From Bacteroidales bacterium (lineage in GTDB: Bacteria; Bacteroidota; Bacteroidia; Bacteroidales; WCHB1-69), in assembly GCA_028683685.1 (NCBI GenBank), contig JAQUHH010000091.1, positions 1 through 8,539 on the forward strand: a stretch of DNA of 8,539 nucleotides, read 5' to 3'. Within the stretch, counting starts at the first letter, position 1, and each line of letters begins with the position of its first letter. This document shows, in pieces, positions 1 to 6,614 of the stretch. The notes under the pieces were generated by a model. The model was given only the letters and a program-made list of their open reading frames with translations, made no database searches and was not told the origin of the DNA. The position numbers and the translations under genes were made by a program.

Positions 1-1
1 T

Positions 2-2425
2 TTGACACTCCAAAGTTTTGCCCAAGTCACCAAAATAACAGGAACCATCTACGATTCAAAGAGTCGCGAAAAAATGCCTTTTGTTAATATTTCCATGCAA
101 TATACCACCACTGGAACCGTCAGTGATATTGAAGGACATTACGCATTAGAAACCAAAGTAAAAGCCGACAGCCTTATCATTTCCTTTATTGGATATCATC
201 CCCAAACAATAAAAATCGAACCCAATCGATATCAAAAGATTGATGTGTTTTTGCAACCCTCAGAACTTCAATTATCGGAAGTTATCATCAATTATACTGG
301 AAATCCAGCGGATGAAATTCTAAAAAAAATAATCCAAAATAAAGAGCAAAATAATATTACAGAACAAGATTATGCTCAATATGAAGTATATACAAAAATA
401 GAATTCGATTTAAACAATCTTTCAGAAGAATTCAAAAACCGCAGAGCATTCCAAAAAATAAATTTTATTTTCGATTATATTGACACTTCCACAATCAATA
501 ATAAAACATATTTACCCGTTTTCCTTTCTGAAAGCATTTCAAATGTATACTTAAGAAACGATCCGAAATCAAAAAGAGAACACATTAATGCCTTAAAAGT
601 ATCGGGTGTTGAAAGTAAAAGCATCGGACAATTTATGGGTGATTTGTATCAGAACATTAATATCTATGAAAATTTCATCACCCTTTTTGAAAAAAACTTT
701 GTAAGCCCCATTTCAAATTCGGGTTCGCTTTTTTATCGTTATTATCTGATTGACAGTGCATACCGTGAAAATTTATGGTGCTACAATATAGCTTACACTC
801 CCAAACGAAGCGGCGACTTATGTTTTACTGGAAATTTTTGGGTTGTAGATTCTTTGTGGGCAATCCATGAAATCCGCATGGATATGGCAAAAGAAGCCAA
901 TGTAAACTACATTAATGCCATGTTCATAGAACAGAATTTTTTGCAAACAAAACAAGGTTTTTGGGTATTATCAAAAGAAAAAACAATCATTGATTTTAAT
1001 ATTTTTGAAAAAGCAAAACGCACCGCCGGACTTTTTGGAAAAAAAACAATCTCTTATAAAAATCACATTTTCAACCTTGAACCTCCGTCTTATATCTTCA
1101 AATCGCCTTCTCAATCGAGCATCTCTGAAGATGCACACGATCGCACTCCCGAATATTGGGACATTGTGCGTCACGAAGAACTCGACCGAAATGAATTAAC
1201 CATTTATCACATGGTTGATACTTTAAAATCATTGCCCATTTTTAACACATACATCGACATCATCCAAACATTAGTAATGGGTTATAAAGTTTTGGGAAAG
1301 GTCGAAGTGGGTCCGTATATGTCATTTGTCAGTTTCAATCAGGTAGAAGGCACTCGACTTCGCTTGGGTGGACGAACCAGCAATGCATTCAGCACAAACC
1401 TTATGTTAAACGGGCATTTAGCATACGGATTTCGGGATCAAACTTTAAAATATGAAGCGGGCTTTTTATATCTTTTTAGCAAAAATCCCAGAACAGGCAT
1501 CAGTGCATCCATCAAACATGATATGGAACAAATTGGACAAAGTCAAAATGCGTTTCGTGAAGATTTTCTTCTAGCGGCACTCTTTCGTCGAAGTCCAGCC
1601 AATAAACTTTCGATGGTGGATGAATACAAAGCAAAATACGAACACGAGTGGTTTCAAGGATTTTCTACGAATATTGGATTTACACATCGGGATGTTTTCC
1701 CTGTTGAGAAAACGAAATTTATTGTAAATCATAAAGAAGAAAGTTTTGAAAAACGATACATTACAACTTCTGAAGTAAACTTAGACATTCGATTTGCATA
1801 CAAAGAAACCTTTTTAATGGGTGAATTTGAAAGAGTGAGTGCAGGAACCAAATATCCCATCTTAGAACTGAAGTTTGCATACGGAATTCCCGATATATTG
1901 GGCAGCGATTATACCTATCACAGAGCGATGTTTAACATTAAACAATGGTTTAATATTGGAGCTTTTGGCTGGTCAAAATATCACCTCGAAGCCGGCAAAA
2001 TATTTGGGCAACTGCCCTATCCACTATTAAAACTTCATGAAGGAAACGAAACATGGTTTTTTGATGAATACTCATTTAACATCATGAATTATTATGAATT
2101 TGTAAGCGATCAATACGTTAGTCTAACATGGACCCATCATTTTGATGGATTTTTCTTAAATAGAGTTCCTTTATTTAAACGTTTAAAATGGAGAGAAGTG
2201 GCTTATTTTAAAGGATTAGTTGGAAATATTGAAGACCGCAACTTGCAATACAGTGAATTCCCAGCCAATTTAAACAAACTCTCAAAACCCTATTTTGAAT
2301 GTGGCGTAGGCGTTGAAAATATTTTCAAGATTATTCGAATTGACGCCGTATGGAGGCTATCACATACAGACAATGAAAAGGTTTCAAAATTTGGCATTTT
2401 AGGATCCTTGCAATTCTTGTTCTAA
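2..2425 (+). CDS. DUF5686 / carboxypeptidase-regulatory-like outer-membrane protein (5' truncated)
   Basis: This is an open frame of 807 residues that enters from the left edge. The first residues, LTLQSFAQ, look like the end of a signal peptide cleaved before VTKITG, so the true start lies upstream and the TTG at position 2 is not a real start. Residues about 11-96 form a carboxypeptidase-regulatory-like beta-sandwich (ITGTIYDS, then SDIEGHYAL, then ISFIGY), a domain found at the N-terminus of many Bacteroidota outer-membrane proteins. From about residue 100 (NPADEILKKII) the sequence matches what I recognise as DUF5686. The C-terminal half alternates polar and aromatic residues as beta-strands do, and the protein ends in FGILGSLQFLF. 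A terminal Phe is typical of outer-membrane barrels. The biochemical role of the family is not established to my knowledge. The frame shows no internal stop or shift. It lies 59 nt upstream of lptB with no terminator hairpin between them. The family call is firm; the barrel topology is inferred. Confidence 0.87.
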   Translation: MTLQSFAQVTKITGTIYDSKSREKMPFVNISMQYTTTGTVSDIEGHYALETKVKADSLIISFIGYHPQTIKIEPNRYQKIDVFLQPSELQLSEVIINYTGNPADEILKKIIQNKEQNNITEQDYAQYEVYTKIEFDLNNLSEEFKNRRAFQKINFIFDYIDTSTINNKTYLPVFLSESISNVYLRNDPKSKREHINALKVSGVESKSIGQFMGDLYQNINIYENFITLFEKNFVSPISNSGSLFYRYYLIDSAYRENLWCYNIAYTPKRSGDLCFTGNFWVVDSLWAIHEIRMDMAKEANVNYINAMFIEQNFLQTKQGFWVLSKEKTIIDFNIFEKAKRTAGLFGKKTISYKNHIFNLEPPSYIFKSPSQSSISEDAHDRTPEYWDIVRHEELDRNELTIYHMVDTLKSLPIFNTYIDIIQTLVMGYKVLGKVEVGPYMSFVSFNQVEGTRLRLGGRTSNAFSTNLMLNGHLAYGFRDQTLKYEAGFLYLFSKNPRTGISASIKHDMEQIGQSQNAFREDFLLAALFRRSPANKLSMVDEYKAKYEHEWFQGFSTNIGFTHRDVFPVEKTKFIVNHKEESFEKRYITTSEVNLDIRFAYKETFLMGEFERVSAGTKYPILELKFAYGIPDILGSDYTYHRAMFNIKQWFNIGAFGWSKYHLEAGKIFGQLPYPLLKLHEGNETWFFDEYSFNIMNYYEFVSDQYVSLTWTHHFDGFFLNRVPLFKRLKWREVAYFKGLVGNIEDRNLQYSEFPANLNKLSKPYFECGVGVENIFKIIRIDAVWRLSHTDNEKVSKFGILGSLQFLF

Positions 2426-2468
2426 AATCACACATAAATTTTTAACACAGATAATAAATAAAAAACAC

Positions 2469-2476
2469 TAAGTTTG
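2469..2476 (+). promoter_or_regulatory. -7 promoter box (TAAGTTTG) of lptB
   Basis: TAAGTTTG matches the Bacteroidota -7 consensus TAnnTTTG at every fixed position. No TTG occurs at the usual distance upstream. The nearest candidate is the T-run around 2439-2443, about 25 nt away, so the -33 element is poor. The box ends 8 nt before the lptB ATG, which implies a leader of only a few bases or none. Read-through from the upstream DUF5686 gene remains possible. Confidence 0.5.
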
Positions 2477-2484
2477 CATTCATT

Positions 2485-3213
2485 ATGGCAATATTACACA
2501 CCGAAAATATCACAAAGAAATACAAGCAACGCACTGTTGTAAAAGATGTCAACATCAGCGTTGAGCAGGGCGAAATTGTAGGACTTTTGGGACCCAACGG
2601 AGCCGGAAAAACCACCTCGTTTTATATGATTGTGGGACTTATCAAACCGCTTAGCGGGAAAATATTTTTAGACAACAAGGACATTACCGAACTTCCAATG
2701 TACAAAAGAGCTCAGGAAGGAATAGGATATTTGGCTCAAGAGGCTTCCGTTTTTCGGCATATGAGTGTTGAAGACAACATTAAATCGGTATTGGAATTTA
2801 CTAAAAAGAACAATAAAGAGCAAAAGGAAAAACTCGAATCTCTATTGGATGAATTTGGCTTGCAAAAAATTCGCAAAAGTATGGGTATCCAGCTTTCAGG
2901 GGGCGAACGCAGAAGAACAGAAATAGCCAGATGCTTAGCCGTGGATCCAAAATTTATTCTGCTCGATGAGCCTTTTGCAGGAGTTGATCCAATTGCCGTT
3001 GAAGACATTCAGAAAATTGTTGCAAAACTTAAACAAAAAAATATTGGTATTTTAATTACCGACCATAATGTTCATGAAACACTTTCGATTACCGATCGAG
3101 CCTATCTTCTTTTCGAAGGCTCCGTCCTAAAATCTGGAACATCCGAAGAATTGTCTTCCGATGAGCATGTTAGAAAGGTGTACTTGGGCGAAAACTTTGA
3201 ATTACGAAAATAA
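2485..3213 (+). CDS. lptB: LPS export ABC transporter ATP-binding protein LptB
   Basis: This 242-residue protein is the cytoplasmic ATPase that pairs with LptF and LptG to extract lipopolysaccharide from the inner membrane and push it along the Lpt bridge to the outer membrane. All ABC motifs are intact: Walker A GPNGAGKTT at residues 36-44, Q-loop Q85 in YLAQEASVF, signature LSGGE at 137-141, Walker B FILLDEP at 157-163 with catalytic E162, and switch H194 in TDHNV. LptB is separated from other ABC ATPases by the YLAQEASVFR segment and by the run GERRRTEIAR...FAGVDPIAV, both present here. The length equals the family norm (E. coli LptB is 241 residues). ATG is the only good start, since the N-terminus MAILHTENITKKY begins directly at the first ABC beta-strand. 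No lptA, lptC, lptF or lptG is visible in the window, which fits their scattered placement in this phylum. Confidence 0.96.
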   Translation: MAILHTENITKKYKQRTVVKDVNISVEQGEIVGLLGPNGAGKTTSFYMIVGLIKPLSGKIFLDNKDITELPMYKRAQEGIGYLAQEASVFRHMSVEDNIKSVLEFTKKNNKEQKEKLESLLDEFGLQKIRKSMGIQLSGGERRRTEIARCLAVDPKFILLDEPFAGVDPIAVEDIQKIVAKLKQKNIGILITDHNVHETLSITDRAYLLFEGSVLKSGTSEELSSDEHVRKVYLGENFELRK

Positions 3214-3251
3214 TATATTAATAAAAAAGAAAAATATTTTAGCGTGAAAAA

Positions 3252-3282
3252 TTGGTAAATTCAACAACTTATCATAAATTTG
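3252..3282 (+). promoter_or_regulatory. Promoter of secDF (TTG-N20-TAAATTTG)
   Basis: A -33 TTG at 3252-3254 is followed after 20 nt by TAAATTTG at 3275-3282, a perfect match to the Bacteroidota -7 consensus TAnnTTTG. Transcription would begin near 3288-3290, leaving an A-rich leader of about 57 nt before the secDF ATG at 3347. The leader has no Shine-Dalgarno motif, as expected in this phylum, and I see no riboswitch-like structure in it. This promoter would let secDF be transcribed independently of lptB. Confidence 0.65.
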
Positions 3283-3346
3283 CAAGCTAAATTAAAAATA
3301 AACTAACAAGCTAGACTTAAATACTTAAAAATCAAATCTTTAGAAT

Positions 3347-6300
3347 ATGCAAAACAAAGGTGCTATTAAATTTTTTGCGATAACTTTTGCGTTGGTGTGT
3401 TTTTTCCACCTTTCGTTTACCCTATGTACACGAAATGTAGAAAAAGATGCAAGAGCTTTTGCAAACCACCCAGAAGTAGCCGAAATGGCTAAAACATTGG
3501 CGAACGATGATCCATTTAAAGAAAATTTCTACTTAGATTCTTTAACAAAATCGAGAGAAAATTATTATTTAGACTCCATTTCATCCGAAGTTGTTTATAA
3601 CTTTTTATGGATTCGTAAATATACGTATCGTGACTGTAAAAACAGAGAAATCAACTTGGGTCTTGACCTTAAAGGGGGAATGAACGTAACCCTCGAAATA
3701 TCCATTCCGGACATTGTTGAAGCCATGGCTGGAAAAAACACCAAAGATCCAAACTTTATAAAAGCAATGGAAAGTGCGAGAGAAAAATATCGCACCACTC
3801 AAGCTGACTTTTTAACTCTGTTTTCAGAATCATATAAAGAAGTAGCACCCAATGGCAAACTAGCATCCATTTTCTCTTTTAACATAGAAGCAATAAAAAC
3901 CACATCCACCAATGATGAGGTTATTAATATTTTAAGAAAAGAGACTGAATCAGCTGTGGATCGCACGTATCTGATTCTAAGAACACGTATTGACCGTTTT
4001 GGTGTAGCTCAACCCAATATTCAAAAACTTGGACAATCGGGACGTATTTTAGTAGAATTACCAGGTGTAAAAGAACCGGAACGTGTTCGTAAACTTTTGC
4101 AAGGAACCGCTAATTTAGAGTTCTGGAAAACATATGATTTTAGCGAAGTATTCCCCGTTATAGAGGAAGCGGATAAAAAACTAGCGGCTATTTTCAGTGG
4201 TTCACCCGATGATGTTTTAGACAACGATCAAGCAGACCTCGAAGTAATAAATGAATCTGCAGATCCTACAGACACAGAGACCCCTATTATTGAAGAAGAA
4301 ACGGTTGAGGAGGGATCTCCAGACACTACTGATAATTTATTTGACGAAAAAGCACAATTTCAAAAAGATCATCCTCTTTTTGCTTTGCTATCCCCCAATT
4401 TTGATCCTCAAACAGGCCAACCCATTCCGGGCCCTGTAGTAGGTGTTTCTCTGTCGAAAGACACGGCAAAAATCAATAAAATGTTGAACATTGTCAACCA
4501 TATGCTTCCTCGCGATTTACATTTAGCATGGGCTCATAAGGCGATGGACGTTAAAGAAACATATCACCAATTAATAGCCCTTAAAGGAGTTGGCGAAAAA
4601 GGACCTGCTCTAACTGGAGATGTTATTACGGATGCCCGTCAAGACTTTAGCGAAAGAGGTGGCAATGAAATCACCATGCAGATGAATACTACCGGTGCCA
4701 AAGTTTGGAAAAAACTAACCGGCGAAAACAAAGGAAAATCTGTAGCCATTGTACTTGATAATTTTGTTTATTCATTCCCAACGGTTCAAGATGAAATTCC
4801 AAATGGTCGTTCTTCTATCACTGGAAACTTCACTTTGGAGGAGGCGAAAGACCTTGCAAACATTTTGAAAGCTGGGAAATTGCCCGCAGCTGCTCGTATT
4901 GTACAGGAAGAAATTGTAGGACCAACATTGGGTAAAGAATCCATCAACGCAGGTCTTTCTTCATTCGTTTTAGCATTTATATTGGTTCTAATTTATATGG
5001 TACTCTACTATAATCGTAGTGGTTTTATTGCCGATATTGCATTGGTTACCAATATCTTTTTCATCTTTGGAGTTTTATCAGCACTGGGGGCGGTATTAAC
5101 TTTGCCCGGTATTGCTGGTATTGTTTTAACTTTGGGTATGGCTGTGGATGCGAACGTTATTATTTACGAACGTATTCGTGAAGAGTTAAGAGCAGGAAAA
5201 GGCACCCGTTTAGCCATTGACGATGGTTATAAAAACGCCTATTCTGCAATTATTGACGGTAACGTAACGACTTTGATTACGGGTATTGTCCTTGTAATAT
5301 TCGGTTCAGGACCCGTTCAAGGATTTGCCACCACACTTATCATTGGTATTATTTCATCAATGTTTACAGCAATATTATTGTCCCGCATTGTATTTGAATT
5401 TTTCTTGGATAGAAACAAAAAAATTCCTTTTGACAATAAATACACCCGATATGCCTTTACAAATACAAAATTTGATTTTATCGGATTCCGCAAAAAAGCG
5501 TATATCATTTCATCCATCTTAATCGTTATTGGAATTGGTTCTTTGTTGACACGCGGACTAAACTTAGGAATTGACTTTGCAGGTGGACGTAGCTATATTG
5601 TTCGAATTGACCAAAATGTAAAATCAAACGAAGTACGTGCAGAATTAGCAAAAGCGTTTGGTGAAGCACCTGAAGTGAAAATATTTGGTGCTTCAAATCA
5701 AATAAAAGTAACCACAAAATATTTAATTAATGAAGACGGAACAACCGTTGACTCCCTTGTTGAACGCAAATTATACGAAGGAATCGCACCGTTTTTCATT
5801 GAAAAGCTTAGCTTTGAAGAATTTAGTACTAAAAACCAAGAAGTTGGAGTTCTGAGTTCGCAAAAAGTAGGAGCTACTGTAGCTCGAGATATCATTATCG
5901 ATGCATTCTGGGCCATTTTACTTTCGCTCATTGCAATATTTGTTTATATCGCAATACGATTTAAAAAATGGCAATATGGACTTGGTGGTTTAATCAGTTT
6001 AGCCCATGATGCTTTGATTACAATTTCTCTATTCTCCTTATTCTACGGTATTCTACCATTTACTTTAGAAATTGATCAAGCATTTATTGCTGCAATTCTT
6101 ACCATTATTGGATATTCCATTAATGACTCGGTGATTATTTTTGACCGTATTCGTGAGAACAGAACTTTGTTTCCAAAACGCAGCTTAACTGAAAACATGA
6201 ATAGTGCGATGAATAGCACCTTAGGTCGTACCGTAAATACAGCGGGTACAACGCTCATCGTACTTATAGCAATCTTTATTTTTGGCGGGGAAGTAATTCG

Positions 6301-6424
6301 CGGATTCATTTTCGCATTGCTTACTGGGGTATTAGTGGGAACTTATTCTTCCATTTTTACAGCATCTCCATTGGCATTTGACTTTATAAACTGGTCAGAA
6401 CGCAGGAAAAAAAATAAAAAATAA
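3347..6424 (+). CDS. secDF: Protein translocase subunit SecDF (fused SecD-SecF)
   Basis: This 1,025-residue inner-membrane protein uses the proton gradient to pull Sec substrates out on the periplasmic side. The SecD half has TM1 at about 7-27, the LGLDLKGG motif at 104-111, the periplasmic P1 domain (DRFGVAQPNIQKLG at 216-229, ILVELPGV at 234-241), then five further membrane segments between about 536 and 684, with AVDANVIIYERIREE at 599-613. The SecF half starts at about 716, with GIDFAGG at 741-747, SINDSVIIFDRIREN at 924-938 and LGRTVNTAGTTL at 959-970. I count 12 membrane segments. The residues corresponding to the proton-relay set described in Thermus SecDF appear to be D601, D927 and R961, all present; this mapping is by motif, not alignment. 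The fusion and length are usual for Bacteroidota. Residues 279-334 form an acidic insert in P1 with no Lys or Arg. The start ATG gives a short basic N-terminus before TM1. The gene lies 133 nt after lptB with its own promoter. Confidence 0.97.
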   Translation: MQNKGAIKFFAITFALVCFFHLSFTLCTRNVEKDARAFANHPEVAEMAKTLANDDPFKENFYLDSLTKSRENYYLDSISSEVVYNFLWIRKYTYRDCKNREINLGLDLKGGMNVTLEISIPDIVEAMAGKNTKDPNFIKAMESAREKYRTTQADFLTLFSESYKEVAPNGKLASIFSFNIEAIKTTSTNDEVINILRKETESAVDRTYLILRTRIDRFGVAQPNIQKLGQSGRILVELPGVKEPERVRKLLQGTANLEFWKTYDFSEVFPVIEEADKKLAAIFSGSPDDVLDNDQADLEVINESADPTDTETPIIEEETVEEGSPDTTDNLFDEKAQFQKDHPLFALLSPNFDPQTGQPIPGPVVGVSLSKDTAKINKMLNIVNHMLPRDLHLAWAHKAMDVKETYHQLIALKGVGEKGPALTGDVITDARQDFSERGGNEITMQMNTTGAKVWKKLTGENKGKSVAIVLDNFVYSFPTVQDEIPNGRSSITGNFTLEEAKDLANILKAGKLPAAARIVQEEIVGPTLGKESINAGLSSFVLAFILVLIYMVLYYNRSGFIADIALVTNIFFIFGVLSALGAVLTLPGIAGIVLTLGMAVDANVIIYERIREELRAGKGTRLAIDDGYKNAYSAIIDGNVTTLITGIVLVIFGSGPVQGFATTLIIGIISSMFTAILLSRIVFEFFLDRNKKIPFDNKYTRYAFTNTKFDFIGFRKKAYIISSILIVIGIGSLLTRGLNLGIDFAGGRSYIVRIDQNVKSNEVRAELAKAFGEAPEVKIFGASNQIKVTTKYLINEDGTTVDSLVERKLYEGIAPFFIEKLSFEEFSTKNQEVGVLSSQKVGATVARDIIIDAFWAILLSLIAIFVYIAIRFKKWQYGLGGLISLAHDALITISLFSLFYGILPFTLEIDQAFIAAILTIIGYSINDSVIIFDRIRENRTLFPKRSLTENMNSAMNSTLGRTVNTAGTTLIVLIAIFIFGGEVIRGFIFALLTGVLVGTYSSIFTASPLAFDFINWSERRKKNKK

Positions 6425-6441
6425 TTCCTTTTTTAAAATCT

Positions 6442-6489
6442 TTTCAAAGCCTGAATTGTGTGATAATCAACACAATTCAGGCTTTGAAA
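6442..6489 (+). terminator. Inverted repeat, probable transcription terminator after secDF
   Basis: The arms 6442-6461 and 6470-6489 are perfectly complementary over 20 bp around an 8-nt loop (GATAATCA). The hairpin starts 17 nt after the secDF stop codon and lies well upstream of the next gene's promoter, as expected for a terminator. The stem is AU-rich (7 of 20 pairs are G-C) and the base of the right arm is followed by CTTTATAAC rather than a clean T-run, so the U-tract is weak. It may instead protect the 3' end of the mRNA. A T-run on the opposite strand is also short, and there is no convergent gene here that would need a bidirectional terminator. Confidence 0.75.
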
Positions 6490-6555
6490 CTTTATAACAA
6501 TTAAAACGTACAATCAAAAATAATAGAAGAAGAAAAAAAACATTTCAATATTTAC

Positions 6556-6585
6556 TTGTTATTAAAAAAAAAAACATTATTTTAG
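6556..6585 (+). promoter_or_regulatory. Promoter of the PorE-like gene (TTG-N19-TATTTTAG)
   Basis: A -33 TTG at 6556-6558 is followed after 19 nt by TATTTTAG at 6578-6585, which matches the Bacteroidota -7 consensus TAnnTTTG at five of six fixed positions (A in place of the third T). Transcription would begin near 6590-6593. That places the ATG at 6594 at or almost at the transcript start and gives the ATG at 6615 an A-rich leader of about 22-25 nt. This helps decide the start codon. The spacer is dominated by an A11 tract. Confidence 0.5.
6564..6574 (+). repeat. A11 homopolymer in the promoter spacer
   Basis: Eleven consecutive A residues fill most of the 19-nt spacer between the candidate -33 and -7 elements of the PorE-like gene. 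A separate A8 run lies just upstream at 6533-6540. Homopolymers of this length can gain or lose bases by slipped-strand replication. Whether this one varies cannot be told from a single sequence. Confidence 0.95.
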
Positions 6586-6614
6586 CCGTAATTATGGGAA
6601 TAAAAAAAATAACT

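Noticed and set aside
2..4. TTG at position 2 as the start codon of the DUF5686 protein
   Set aside because: The residues after it look like the end of a signal peptide, so the frame must continue upstream of the window.
971..1199. Overlapping small open frames on both strands inside the DUF5686 gene
   Set aside because: They lie wholly inside a well-supported gene, have low-complexity Phe/Lys-rich or shadow-like sequence, and match no family I recognise.
2736..3008. 90-residue open frame on the minus strand opposite lptB
   Set aside because: It is antisense to the conserved ABC motifs and its sequence is explained by the codon pattern of lptB.
3220..3256. AT-rich short complementary stretches after lptB as a terminator
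   Set aside because: Only 5-6 A-T pairs can form, with no G-C core; not distinguishable from chance in this base composition.
3283..3313. Direct repeat CAAGCTA at 3283-3289 and 3307-3313 in the secDF leader as a possible regulator site
   Set aside because: Two 7-bp copies in short AT-rich DNA are too weak to call an operator.
4251..4439. 62-residue open frame in another frame across the acidic insert of SecDF
   Set aside because: Its Leu/Arg-rich sequence is the frame-shifted reading of an Asp/Glu-rich stretch; the SecDF frame is continuous through it.
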